Positions 35,767 to 44,019 of a DNA stretch of 64,000 bases are shown here, piece after piece (positions within the stretch are counted from its first letter, which is position 1; the number at the start of each line of letters is the position of its first letter). This DNA comes from Candidatus Firestoneibacteriota bacterium (GTDB lineage: Bacteria > Oederibacteriota > Muellerivitia > Muellerivitales > Muellerivitaceae). Position numbers and translations under genes: made by a program. The notes beneath the pieces were generated by a model. The model had not been told where the DNA came from. It worked only from the letters and a program-made list of their open reading frames with translations, and made no database searches. The stretch lies in NCBI GenBank assembly GCA_013286205.1, contig JABDGD010000007.1, positions 1 to 64,000 on the forward strand, read 5' to 3'.

Positions 35767-36690
35767 TTAAAACCAGAAAAGAAGGCCAAAAGTATAGGTG
35801 TTTGTCACAAAGGTAGAGCTAATGGAGTTGGGCTGCCAGGCAAAACCCAGTTCATATTCCAATTTACCCAGATTATAACGAAGGGCCGCTCCCGCGGTTA
35901 AACCACCCTGCAGGTTCTGGGCGTCTGTAAAGCGATACCCCACGCGAACCGCGATAATACTGCGGTGCCAATATTCCAATCCAAAAGCTTCCTGAAAACC
36001 TGTGTCGCTGACGTTGAATACTTCCCCGCTTGCCAACAATGTAGAAGACGGAGAGACAATTAGGGGCCGGGCCGCGCCAAAACGAAAAGTTAAAGGAAGC
36101 GGATCAGAACCTTGGGGATTGGGTTGGTATTGAACCGCCGGTCCGATGTTTTGGGCTGCCAAAGCAAAATCCGTATCTAACAGCTCAACTTTGAATCCCA
36201 AATCAATCGCTTCGGTGAAAGCTTGTTTATCACCCAAGTTGGAATAAATAGCTTTGAGCGAACCTCCAATAGAAACTTTTCCAAATTGTTGGGCGTCGCC
36301 AATCACAAAAAGCACATCACTGGCTGAAACGGTAGGATCGGTTGCCAACGTGTTGGCGATCGGCGGCATATGTCGATAAACCAATTGGCCGCCAAAAATA
36401 CCGTAGTCCTTGGTGGGGACCGCTACGCTGAGGGACTCTACTTCTACACCGGCATAACCTTCCACGTGATCAAGACCAAAACTATATTGAGAGATTCGGG
36501 CAAGACCCGCCGGATTGTAGCCAATCACGTAAACGTCATCCCCCAACGCGGAATAGGCGCCGCCTAACGCGGTAGGACGAACACCGATCGGTATTTTTAA
36601 AATATCCGCGCCTGTGGTTCCCGCGGATTGGGCCCCGGCCTGGTGGGTTAGAAGTAGAAGTGTGATCAAATAAAAGAGTTTGCGCACCAA
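35767..36690 (-). CDS. PorV/PorQ-like (UPF0164-type) outer-membrane beta-barrel protein
   Basis: The 307-residue protein has a signal peptide (1-20, ending AGA) and a mature start AGTTGADILKIPIGVRPTALGGAYSALGDD, a hallmark of the PorV/PorQ family, followed by YVIGYNPAGLARI and alternating beta strands to a C-terminal aromatic ending TFGLLFWF, as used for BAM insertion. Family members shuttle or anchor secreted proteins in type IX systems or act as FadL-like channels. No other type IX gene is in the window. Start is TTG at 36690 (GTG at 36687 is an alternative). Confidence 0.85.
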   Translation of the reverse strand: MVRKLFYLITLLLLTHQAGAQSAGTTGADILKIPIGVRPTALGGAYSALGDDVYVIGYNPAGLARISQYSFGLDHVEGYAGVEVESLSVAVPTKDYGIFGGQLVYRHMPPIANTLATDPTVSASDVLFVIGDAQQFGKVSIGGSLKAIYSNLGDKQAFTEAIDLGFKVELLDTDFALAAQNIGPAVQYQPNPQGSDPLPLTFRFGAARPLIVSPSSTLLASGEVFNVSDTGFQEAFGLEYWHRSIIAVRVGYRFTDAQNLQGGLTAGAALRYNLGKLEYELGFAWQPNSISSTFVTNTYTFGLLFWF

Positions 36691-36733
36691 TCAAAGCTAC
36701 ACGATGGTACGGGACCCGGTCAAGAAACAGTTC

Positions 36734-38296
36734 TTAGTAAAAGGTGCCTTGAAAGCCCGCGGAAAGCACTGTTCCCGCCGGTTGGTCGAAATCGGGCACC
36801 GAACCGGCAATTCCCGCGATGTTTTCAACAGAACCATAAACCTTGAGTTCTTTGCTGATAGCACATGCCAATCCTGATTCCAAAAAGACAGCCTCGCCCG
36901 AAAGACAGCGGCCAGTCAGCCACCATTCATCAAAACGGGCGAAACTAATTTTAAGCGTGCCGCCCGAATCATAAAAAGTCGTCGAGTTTTGATCCACCAA
37001 GACTTGTTCCTCAAGGTTGATTTGTAAATGGTTAACAAAGGGCAAAGGCGAATAGGTGTTCATCTGCAACTGCCCTTGCGCGCCGTTATAGGCGCTAGTC
37101 CCCACTTGTTCCAAAACATATTTCAGCGTTCCGTTCCAACTATCGTTCGGTTGAAAACGAAAACCCAAATCCGCCCTTTGAACATCCTGAAAGGTTATGG
37201 GGGAAACCGCCTTATCGTAATCCCCCATGAAAACAAATGAATCTACCGTTCCTTGAATCCCCAAAATGGTGCTAAAAGCCGTGTTAGCGCTGCTGGAAAA
37301 GTCCCATCTAAAAGCCGCGTCCATAGTGACATCCCCCAACACATCCACCAGGTTCGTTGATTGTAAAAAGCTGTGGGTGCCTGCGAGACCGGCACTCGAA
37401 CTTCCGTCAGAATTAAAACCCAGTCCCAGATGACTCTCTGCCAGGCCGGCCAAATTAAATAAGTAATTGAGAAAGCCGCCTACTTCTTGAACTGATTGGG
37501 AGCCTGCTTGAACTGTTTGGAAATAGGGTTTGAATTGAAGTGTTTGAAAGTTGGGGCTTTTTATATCCACATTTAAATAAGTGGAATACCAATAATCACC
37601 CGCATAGCCTTGAGTCCCTAAAAATCCAGAGCCGAAATTAACATCATCGTTTTTTATCCAGCTTTCTTTCGAAATAAAGTTGAATTGATCGGTTTGTCCC
37701 AAAACTGGCGAGTTACCATGGCGATAATTAGCGTCCAAACCCACAAAGCTATTTTTAAACTGATCCTCCATACTAAAAATCGCCTGGCTCCCCCCCGACA
37801 CCGAAAACGAGTCGAAAGTCTTTGACTGTTCTTCTGGCGCCGTGAACTGAATAGAACCATTTGAGGCTTTGCTTCCCCACCAAGCCGACGTTGGGAAATT
37901 AAAAACCTCGGCATCTCCGCTAAAAGGCAGAAGATTTAATGAAGCCGTCGTGTTTAAAGGATAAGGAATACCTTCAAAGACTACTCCAGGCGAACTGGCA
38001 TGAATGCCTAACGCGGATTGCCCCAAAGGGTCTGTCCACCCTACCAGCGGAACCTGAATGCCGCCAATTGTGTGGGATTGAAAATCACTGGCGACATAGT
38101 CGATCGCGTGCGGCAGATCATCCAAATAGGTTAAAGAGCCGGGCAGTTCGATCACATTGCCCCTGCCAAAGGGGATCGTTTCGTCCGCAGTAAGCTGGGC
38201 CAATAAAACAGCCGGCATTAAAGAAATCAAAGTGGAGATTAAAGCGACTGAGGAAAATAATGAAAAATTGGAGCGGGCGATGGGATTCGAACCCAC
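36734..38296 (-). CDS. TonB-receptor-like outer-membrane barrel; start probably inside tRNA-Gly
   Basis: About 520 residues. A plug-like N-terminal part (LGIHASSPGVVFEGIPYPLN, then WWGSKASNGSIQFTAPEE) is followed by barrel strands and a C-terminal aromatic (GTFY). No TonB box is apparent. The signal peptide h-region SLFSSVALISTLISLMPAVLLA-Q (given in pieces) only makes sense if translation begins upstream of the ATG at 38218; the best-supported start is GTG at 38296, with AAGGTGG five bases upstream, both inside the tRNA-Gly gene. The TTG at 38230 or ATG at 38218 would give a signal peptide too short. It follows the tRNA without a gap. Confidence 0.7.
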   Translation of the reverse strand: MGSNPIARSNFSLFSSVALISTLISLMPAVLLAQLTADETIPFGRGNVIELPGSLTYLDDLPHAIDYVASDFQSHTIGGIQVPLVGWTDPLGQSALGIHASSPGVVFEGIPYPLNTTASLNLLPFSGDAEVFNFPTSAWWGSKASNGSIQFTAPEEQSKTFDSFSVSGGSQAIFSMEDQFKNSFVGLDANYRHGNSPVLGQTDQFNFISKESWIKNDDVNFGSGFLGTQGYAGDYWYSTYLNVDIKSPNFQTLQFKPYFQTVQAGSQSVQEVGGFLNYLFNLAGLAESHLGLGFNSDGSSSAGLAGTHSFLQSTNLVDVLGDVTMDAAFRWDFSSSANTAFSTILGIQGTVDSFVFMGDYDKAVSPITFQDVQRADLGFRFQPNDSWNGTLKYVLEQVGTSAYNGAQGQLQMNTYSPLPFVNHLQINLEEQVLVDQNSTTFYDSGGTLKISFARFDEWWLTGRCLSGEAVFLESGLACAISKELKVYGSVENIAGIAGSVPDFDQPAGTVLSAGFQGTFY

Positions 38297-38343
38297 GGCG
38301 TCCACCTTGGGAAGGTGGCATTCTACCACTGAATTACGCCCGC
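38269..38343 (-). tRNA. tRNA-Gly (CCC)
   Basis: The 75-nt gene includes encoded CCA (38269-38271). Acceptor GCGGGCG pairs with CGCCCGC (38273-38279), D arm with TTCAGTGGTAGAA, anticodon arm CCACC-TTCCCAA-GGTGG with anticodon CCC, and T loop TTCGAAT. Its 3' half overlaps the probable start of the outer-membrane protein gene on the same strand. Confidence 0.96.
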
Positions 38344-38471
38344 GTTGATTGGACAACAGGCGGAGTAGCCAAACTAAGCTTGGCATAAACCCACCTAAAT
38401 TTTGATAAAAACCCATTACTAAGGCCTTTTGACCTTCGAATCACTTTGTCAGGCCAATTCAAGGAGGCCGA

Positions 38472-38502
38472 ATTATATCACGCCCTCCGCTTTGACTGTC
38501 AA
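38472..38502 (-). promoter_or_regulatory. Candidate promoter for tRNA-Gly and the outer-membrane barrel
   Basis: On the minus strand TTGACA (38497-38502) and TATAAT (38472-38477) with a long 19-bp spacer, or TGATAT (38475-38480) with 16 bp. It lies about 130 nt upstream of the tRNA, in the gap 38344-38614 that otherwise contains only the plus-strand promoter of the foldase gene. Confidence 0.45.
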
Positions 38503-38530
38503 CGCCGCCCCGCAAGCCCATATTGTGACG

Positions 38531-38558
38531 TTGTGATGAAGATATTTGTTGTTATAAT
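38531..38558 (+). promoter_or_regulatory. Promoter of the PpiD-like foldase gene
   Basis: TTGTGA (38531-38536), 16 bp, then a perfect TATAAT (38553-38558). Initiation near 38565 gives a 50-nt leader with GGAGG before the ATG at 38615. Confidence 0.65.
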
Positions 38559-38614
38559 GCGCCAGTTTATTGGCAAACCAACAACTGACTTTCCAAAACT
38601 TTGGAGGCTTTTTC

Positions 38615-40075
38615 ATGCTGAGTACATTAAGAGACAAGAAAACTATGCAGGTGATTTTATGGGGATTGGTGGTCGCTTTCGTCGCCACGATCTTCATCGC
38701 CTGGGGTGCAGGTTCTACCCTGCAAAAGAACAATGCGGATCCCAATGTGATCGCAAAAGTGGGATCGCAAGATATCACCTATGCCGACTTTAACCGTGTT
38801 TATCAACCCGAGCTAGACCGCCTTTATAACGTGCAAGGCGAGGCCCCTACCGCTGACCAACTGGCGAATTTGAAAAAACATGTTCTCGACTCTTTAATCG
38901 ATAACACCATCATGTCCCAAACCGCTCAAAAGCTGGGCATTGTGATTTCAGATGAAGAACTGGCTTCGATCCTCCAAAACGAACCTTACTTTAAAGATCA
39001 AAACGGCAAGTTTAGCAAAGAAAAATACACTCAAGTTTTACAAGCCAACCAGATCACCGCCGCTCAATTTGAAGCTTCGGAAAGATCCGAAATGCTTCTT
39101 CAAAAAATCCGTTCCACCTTGTCCGATGCGGTGGTTTACACACCGGACGAATTGGCTGATTACAAAAACTTGCTCAATCGTGACATCAAGGTCGACTACA
39201 TCGCTTTAAACCCGAAAGATTACGAAAAAGCCGTCGTGGTGAAAGAAGATGAGTTGAAAGACTTTTATGAAAACCATAAAGCCCAGTTCGACCGCCCCGA
39301 ACGCGTCAAAGTTCGCCACATCCTATTGTCCGCGCAGCCTTCAGCCAACCCACTGGAAGGCGACAAGTCCGAAAAAGCCCTCGAAGACTACCGTAATCAG
39401 GTTTTAACTGGCAAAGCCACCTTTGCTTCCCTGGCTGAAAAGTATTCCGCAGACCCAGGCTCTAAAAAACAAGGCGGCGACCTTGGCTGGGTTACCCGCG
39501 GCGAGATGGTAAAAGAATTTGAAGACGCCGTATTCGCGGCCAAAAAAGGCGAGGTTACCAAACCCTTCAAGACTAAATTCGGTTACCACATCGCTCAAGT
39601 AGTCGACATCGAAAAAGAATATAAAAGCACCTTTAGCGGCGTTCGTGCCAAGGTGTTGGAACAATATAAGAAAACCAAGTCAAACCAAGCCACTTTGGCT
39701 ATCGCGGGCCAGCTAAGCGATAAGGTAAAGAACAAAGAAAAAATTGAAGCTGTCGCTAAGGAACTCAAGTTAAATGAAACTTCGTCCGCTTGGTTCTCTC
39801 AAAATCAGGATATTACCGGTTTAAAAGATTCCAAACAGTTCTCACGCGAGCTGGTAAATCTCTACCCTGGTGATTGGGCTGGTCCTTATCCCATTGGCGG
39901 CAAAGAATACTTCTTCCAAGTCACAGATGCCCGCCCGGGTAAAGAGTCGGCGAAAGACAGCGAAAGCAGCGATATTGGCCGCCGTTTTATGGCCAGCCGG
40001 CAGGACATTTGGTTGAAGGACTTTATTGACCAACAAAAGAAGACCTTACAGATTAAGACTTTCTTAAACAGTTAA
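38615..40075 (+). CDS. ppiD: PpiD/SurA-like periplasmic peptidyl-prolyl isomerase, membrane anchored
   Basis: The 486-residue protein starts at ATG 38615 (GGAGG eight bases upstream); a start at 38570 would add 15 residues lacking a ribosome site. One TM helix (about 11-32) anchors it with the bulk in the periplasm. A SurA_N-type chaperone domain (about 45-180) precedes a parvulin PpiC domain (about 230-330: VRHILLSAQP, FASLAEKYSADPGSKKQGGDLGWV, FGYHIAQV). A C-terminal non-catalytic domain follows. It would assist folding of outer-membrane and periplasmic proteins, of which this window has many. The symbol rests on topology. Its end overlaps maf. Confidence 0.88.
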   Translation: MLSTLRDKKTMQVILWGLVVAFVATIFIAWGAGSTLQKNNADPNVIAKVGSQDITYADFNRVYQPELDRLYNVQGEAPTADQLANLKKHVLDSLIDNTIMSQTAQKLGIVISDEELASILQNEPYFKDQNGKFSKEKYTQVLQANQITAAQFEASERSEMLLQKIRSTLSDAVVYTPDELADYKNLLNRDIKVDYIALNPKDYEKAVVVKEDELKDFYENHKAQFDRPERVKVRHILLSAQPSANPLEGDKSEKALEDYRNQVLTGKATFASLAEKYSADPGSKKQGGDLGWVTRGEMVKEFEDAVFAAKKGEVTKPFKTKFGYHIAQVVDIEKEYKSTFSGVRAKVLEQYKKTKSNQATLAIAGQLSDKVKNKEKIEAVAKELKLNETSSAWFSQNQDITGLKDSKQFSRELVNLYPGDWAGPYPIGGKEYFFQVTDARPGKESAKDSESSDIGRRFMASRQDIWLKDFIDQQKKTLQIKTFLNS

Positions 40076-40649
40076 TCAGTTCCATCTGCTGTACAACCCA
40101 TTGAATGGGAAGGCCCATGACGTTGAAGTAATCGCCTTCCCATTTTTTTATCCAGCCCGCAGCCGTTCCCTGTATGTCGTATGCTCCGGCCTTGTCGTAA
40201 GGTTCTTTCGAGTTTAAATAACCCGCCACTTCGTCTTTTCCAAGCTTCCTAAAAAACACCGCGGTCTTTTCTCGGTGGCTCAGTTGAATCTTGTGTTTTT
40301 GCCAAACCAAAGCCGCGCCGGTCCAAACCTCATGCTTTGTTCCCTGCAGAGACATAATGGTTTTAAGCGCTTCAGCTTTATTTCGGGGTTTGCCATAAAT
40401 GCGATTACCCCGAACAACTACCGTATCAGCAGCCAATACGGGAAATTGAGGATAAAGCTTTGAGACGGCCTGAGCTTTGCTCAAAGCCAGGCGTTCGACC
40501 AATTGCTGTGCCTTTTCACGCGGAAATGCCGTTTCGTCCACATTCCGAGGTTTCACCACACGAAAAGACACTGATAAAAATTGGAGTATCTTTTTACGCC
40601 GAGGCGATTGGGACGCAAGTATGAGCGTCAAAGGCTTGTAGCTTTTCAC
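40053..40649 (-). CDS. maf: Maf-family nucleotide pyrophosphatase
   Basis: The 198-residue protein hydrolyses non-canonical or modified nucleoside triphosphates. LASQSPRRKKIL (11-22), DETAF, VLAADTVVV (about 70-78) and YDKAGAYDIQGTA are the conserved Maf segments. GTG start. It is convergent with the foldase gene and the two coding ends overlap by 23 bp. It follows the DUF4321 gene by four bases at the end of the fab-rnc run. Confidence 0.93.
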   Translation of the reverse strand: MKSYKPLTLILASQSPRRKKILQFLSVSFRVVKPRNVDETAFPREKAQQLVERLALSKAQAVSKLYPQFPVLAADTVVVRGNRIYGKPRNKAEALKTIMSLQGTKHEVWTGAALVWQKHKIQLSHREKTAVFFRKLGKDEVAGYLNSKEPYDKAGAYDIQGTAAGWIKKWEGDYFNVMGLPIQWVVQQMELINCLRKS

Positions 40650-40653
40650 AGAA

Positions 40654-40914
40654 TTACTTCGAGTAATAAAGCCCGAGAATCATTCCGATGACGCTAAAGA
40701 TGTTGAGAAGAATCTTGATACCAAAAGTAAAAATAACAACGCGCAAATCCAAGACAATGGGTGTCTCAAAACCCAAGGGGAATCCTCTAGTAAAGATATC
40801 GTGCAGTATCCCAGTGGGTACCAGCATGCCCAGCAGTTCTCCAACATAGCCGCCCAAAATACCGCCCAAAATAATCAGCAAAAATGTGGAACCCGCGGTT
40901 CTAGCCATGCCCAA
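40654..40914 (-). CDS. DUF4321 membrane protein
   Basis: The 86-residue protein has two hydrophobic segments (residues 8-33 and 57-84), matching the DUF4321 pattern (GGILGGYVGELLGMLVP, then VVIFTFGIKILLNIFSVIGMILGLYY). The family is found in many bacteria next to maf or rod-shape/cell-division genes; its function is unknown. AAGGAGTTGGGC precedes the ATG. It lies eight bases after rnc. Confidence 0.75.
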   Translation of the reverse strand: MGMARTAGSTFLLIILGGILGGYVGELLGMLVPTGILHDIFTRGFPLGFETPIVLDLRVVIFTFGIKILLNIFSVIGMILGLYYSK

Positions 40915-40922
40915 CTCCTTAA

Positions 40923-41729
40923 TTAAATTTTATGATCGCTCGGCGTACTTAACGTAATTTGCAGCTTCTTTACCGCTTCTTGCGCGGCAATTTGTTCGGC
41001 TTCTTTTTTGTTCTTCCCTACACCAGTCGCCAGTGTTTTGCCGCTCACAATACAGGCCGCCTCAAAATTGCGGTTATGATCAGGACCCCACTCGCGAATA
41101 ATGTCGTAACGAGGGGCCAGCTTTTGGGTCTTTTGATAATATTCCTGAAGAAGGGTTTTGTAGTCTTTCTCAATACGGCCCGAGAACACGTTATCCACAT
41201 CTTCCGCCAGCATGGTTAAAACAAATTTTTTAGCCGCTACAAGACCGCCCACCAGATAAACAGCGCCGATAACCGCTTCGATCGCGTCCGCCAGCAAGGC
41301 CGGTCTATGCCGCCCGCCGGATTTCTCCTCGCCTTTGCCCAGCAGCATATATTCGCTTAAGTTAATTTTTTTGGCTTTTTCACTTAAAAGATTAGCGCTC
41401 ACAATGACGCTTTTTACTTTGGACAAGCCGCCTTCAGTCACGTTCGGGTAGGTTTCAAAAACGTGCTCACTGATAACCAAACCCAGCACCGCGTCGCCTA
41501 AAAACTCTAGTTTTTCATTGTGGTAGCCTGCGGGCATTTTGCGTTCGTGGGTATAGGACTTGTGGGTCAAAGCCTCGTTTAACACTTGGCCGTCGCCCAA
41601 AGGAAGTTTAAGTGATTTAGTAAAGGCTTTAAGCGAGTCGATACGCGCTTTATCTAAAGCGATAACGTCTTTAGGCTCTGTCTTGCTTTTCTTTTTAGGC
41701 AGTAAACTTTTTAACAATGAGAGAGACAT
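40923..41729 (-). CDS. rnc: Ribonuclease III
   Basis: The 268-residue double-strand-specific endonuclease processes rRNA and mRNA. RNase III signature NEKLEFLGDAVLGLVISE (about 71-88), acidic catalytic residues in DAIEAVIGA, and a C-terminal dsRBD (about 180-258) ending GKNKKEAEQIAAQEAVKKL. The first 30 residues are a basic extension (LLPKKKSKTEP). The ATG overlaps fabF's end by 35 bases. The fabF-rnc order is widespread. Confidence 0.96.
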   Translation of the reverse strand: MSLSLLKSLLPKKKSKTEPKDVIALDKARIDSLKAFTKSLKLPLGDGQVLNEALTHKSYTHERKMPAGYHNEKLEFLGDAVLGLVISEHVFETYPNVTEGGLSKVKSVIVSANLLSEKAKKINLSEYMLLGKGEEKSGGRHRPALLADAIEAVIGAVYLVGGLVAAKKFVLTMLAEDVDNVFSGRIEKDYKTLLQEYYQKTQKLAPRYDIIREWGPDHNRNFEAACIVSGKTLATGVGKNKKEAEQIAAQEAVKKLQITLSTPSDHKI

Positions 41730-42939
41730 TGTGGCCGCCGAACCCTAAAGAGTTAGAGAGACACGCCGTAACCGGTTGGACCCGTTTTTGATTGGGAATG
41801 TAATCCAAATCGCAATCCGGATCAGCGAATTCTAGGTTAATCGTCGGAGGCAGCACACCTTCTTGAATAGCCATCACGCAAGCCACAAACTCAACCCCGC
41901 CGGCCGCGCCTAACAAATGGCCGGTGGTCGATTTAGTGGAGGAGATAGCGACTTTCTTGGCTTGGTCTCCAAAGACCGTCTTAATCGCCATGGTCTCAAA
42001 CTTGTCGTTATACGGAGTCGAGGTGCCATGAGCATTGATGTAAGTGATATCGGATGGCTTCAACTTAGCGTCATTCAAAGCTAATTGCATCGAACGAGCC
42101 GCGCCTTCACCGTTCTCCGCCGGAGTCGTCATGTGGTAGGCGTCAGAGGTTGAGCCATACCCGACTATTTCGGCGTAAATCTTGGCGCCGCGCGCTTGCG
42201 CGTGTTCTAAAGTTTCCAAAACCACAATACCCGCGCCTTCACCCATCACGAAACCCGAACGCTTCGCGTCAAAAGGACGGCTGCCCTGCGTCGGATTTTC
42301 GTTAAAGTCACGGCAAAGAGCGTGCATGTTGCTAAAGCCAGCGTAGCCTAATTCAGTAATACAGGCTTCCGCGCCGCCGGCGATCACCACATCAGCATCG
42401 CCTTTTTGCAGCCAACGGAAAGCTTCACCAATACCGTGAGCGCCCGAAGAACAGGCGGAAACGGTGGCCGTATTAGGACCTTGAGCACCCAGGTAGATGG
42501 AGGTCATACCCGAAGCCATATTGATGATCATCATAGGGATGAGGAATGGAGAGACCCGGTCCGGTCCCTTTTCAAGCAAACGAGCGTGTTGTTCAACCAA
42601 CACAGGCAAACCACCAATACCAGAGCCAATTAACACGCCTACTCTGGTCTTGTCTTCCTTGGTCATATCCAACTTAGCATCGGCCACAGCTTGAAGGCTG
42701 GCGGCGACACCGTATTGAACAAAATAATCCATTTTCTTCAGGTCTTTTTTCTGAATTCCAAACGCCACTGGGTCGAAATCTTTGACTTCGCCGCCAATTT
42801 TGCTTGGCACCCGCGACGTGTCAAAGCGGGTTAATAAAGCAATACCGCTTTTACCGTCACAGATGTTTTTGAAAAAATCGACCGGATTATTTCCGTTAGG
42901 AGTTATGGCTCCCAATCCAGTTATGACCACTCGTTTCAA
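41695..42939 (-). CDS. fabF: 3-oxoacyl-ACP synthase II (KAS II)
   Basis: The 414-residue enzyme elongates acyl-ACP. Catalytic triad visible: Cys in TVSACSSGAHG (about 163), His in NAHGTSTPYND and in KSTTGHLLGAAGG. The chosen start is TTG at 42939 with GGGAGG five bases upstream, giving the usual opening KRVVITGLGAITPNG; a TTG at 42957 would add six residues. It lies between acpP and rnc in the standard order. Confidence 0.96.
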   Translation of the reverse strand: MKRVVITGLGAITPNGNNPVDFFKNICDGKSGIALLTRFDTSRVPSKIGGEVKDFDPVAFGIQKKDLKKMDYFVQYGVAASLQAVADAKLDMTKEDKTRVGVLIGSGIGGLPVLVEQHARLLEKGPDRVSPFLIPMMIINMASGMTSIYLGAQGPNTATVSACSSGAHGIGEAFRWLQKGDADVVIAGGAEACITELGYAGFSNMHALCRDFNENPTQGSRPFDAKRSGFVMGEGAGIVVLETLEHAQARGAKIYAEIVGYGSTSDAYHMTTPAENGEGAARSMQLALNDAKLKPSDITYINAHGTSTPYNDKFETMAIKTVFGDQAKKVAISSTKSTTGHLLGAAGGVEFVACVMAIQEGVLPPTINLEFADPDCDLDYIPNQKRVQPVTACLSNSLGFGGHNVSLIVKKFTA

Positions 42940-42966
42940 TGGTTCCTCCCGGAACAAACTTCAGTA

Positions 42967-43203
42967 TTACTCAGTAGCTTTCGACTTGATGTAATCAATC
43001 GCGTTTCCGACCGACTTAATCTTTTCAGCGTCTTCATCAGGAATTTCGATGTCGAATTCTTCTTCAAAGGCCATGACCAATTCGACTGTGTCGAGAGAGT
43101 CAGCGCCCAAATCGTCGATGAAAGCGGCTTCCGGCTTCACTTGCTCGGGTTCCACTCCCAATTGATCCACAATAATTTCTTTCACCTTATCTTCAATTGC
43201 CAT
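42967..43203 (-). CDS. acpP: Acyl carrier protein
   Basis: The 78-residue acidic protein has the phosphopantetheine serine in [18 protein letters not shown] (Ser about 37). GGAGG lies eight bases upstream. It carries acyl chains for the surrounding fab enzymes. A promoter in the 75-bp gap after fabG would let it be made in the excess over enzymes that ACP usually needs. Confidence 0.97.
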   Translation of the reverse strand: MAIEDKVKEIIVDQLGVEPEQVKPEAAFIDDLGADSLDTVELVMAFEEEFDIEIPDEDAEKIKSVGNAIDYIKSKATE

Positions 43204-43232
43204 TTTCGCTACCTCCGTAAAATTTAGGCATC

Positions 43233-43260
43233 ATCATAGGCAAAAACCAGCCCTTTGCAA
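43233..43260 (-). promoter_or_regulatory. Internal promoter of acpP
   Basis: On the minus strand TTGCAA (43255-43260), a 16-bp spacer and TATGAT (43233-43238). It sits in the only sizeable gap of the fab cluster. Confidence 0.55.
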
Positions 43261-43278
43261 CCCTACCAACGGCACTTC

Positions 43279-44019
43279 TTATATCACCATTCCACCATCA
43301 ACGCAAATAACTTGTCCCGTAATGTACCGGGAGTCGTCGGAAGCGAAAAAGGCGACCGTATTAGCAATATCAGCGGTTTCGCCTAAATAACCCAGCGGAA
43401 TTTCTTTCAAGAGAGCTTCTTTAGCTTGATCATTCAAGGCATGCGTCATGTCGGTTTGAATAAACCCCGGCGCGATCGCGTTGCAAGTAATATTGCGGCT
43501 AGAAAATTCACGAGCAGTCGTTTTGGTTAAACCGATCATTCCCGCTTTGCTGGCGGCATAATTGGCCTGACCCGCATTACCGCGCACACCGACCACCGAA
43601 GTGATGTTGATGATTTTTCCCACGCGGGCTTTCATCATCGACTTCACAAAATATTTGATCATGAAAAAAGCACTCTTGAGATTAATGTTTAACACATCGT
43701 CCCATTCTTGCTCACTCATGCGGAGTAAAAGATTGTCTTTCGTAATACCAGCGTTGTTGACCAAAATATCGACTTTTCCAAAAGCTTCCAAAACAGCCTT
43801 TACAAAAGCCTCAACTTCAGGCCCCTTGGAAACATCCACCTTCATTTGAAAGCTCTTAACACCCAGTTTTTCGATTTCTAAGGCCGCTTCTTTGAGTGTG
43901 GCTTCGTTAGTGCCGCAGATGGCTACTGAAGCGCCTTCTTGGGCCAATTTAAGGGCAATGGACTTGCCAATGCCGCGGTTACCGCCGGTGACAACAGCTA
44001 CTTTATCTTTTAATTTCAT
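43279..44019 (-). CDS. fabG: 3-oxoacyl-ACP reductase
   Basis: The 246-residue short-chain dehydrogenase reduces 3-oxoacyl-ACP with NADPH. TGGNRGIGKSIA (11-22), NNAG (about 86-89), catalytic Ser in NITSVVG, YAASK (Tyr about 154, Lys about 158) and the C-terminal GQVICVDGGMVI are present. It overlaps fabD by four bases (ATGA). Confidence 0.97.
   Translation of the reverse strand: MKLKDKVAVVTGGNRGIGKSIALKLAQEGASVAICGTNEATLKEAALEIEKLGVKSFQMKVDVSKGPEVEAFVKAVLEAFGKVDILVNNAGITKDNLLLRMSEQEWDDVLNINLKSAFFMIKYFVKSMMKARVGKIINITSVVGVRGNAGQANYAASKAGMIGLTKTTAREFSSRNITCNAIAPGFIQTDMTHALNDQAKEALLKEIPLGYLGETADIANTVAFFASDDSRYITGQVICVDGGMVI

Noticed and set aside
38297..38416. Start of the receptor-like gene at 38416
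   Set aside because: This would translate the whole tRNA-Gly as VVECHLPKVDAVGSNP and put a long polar stretch before the signal peptide.
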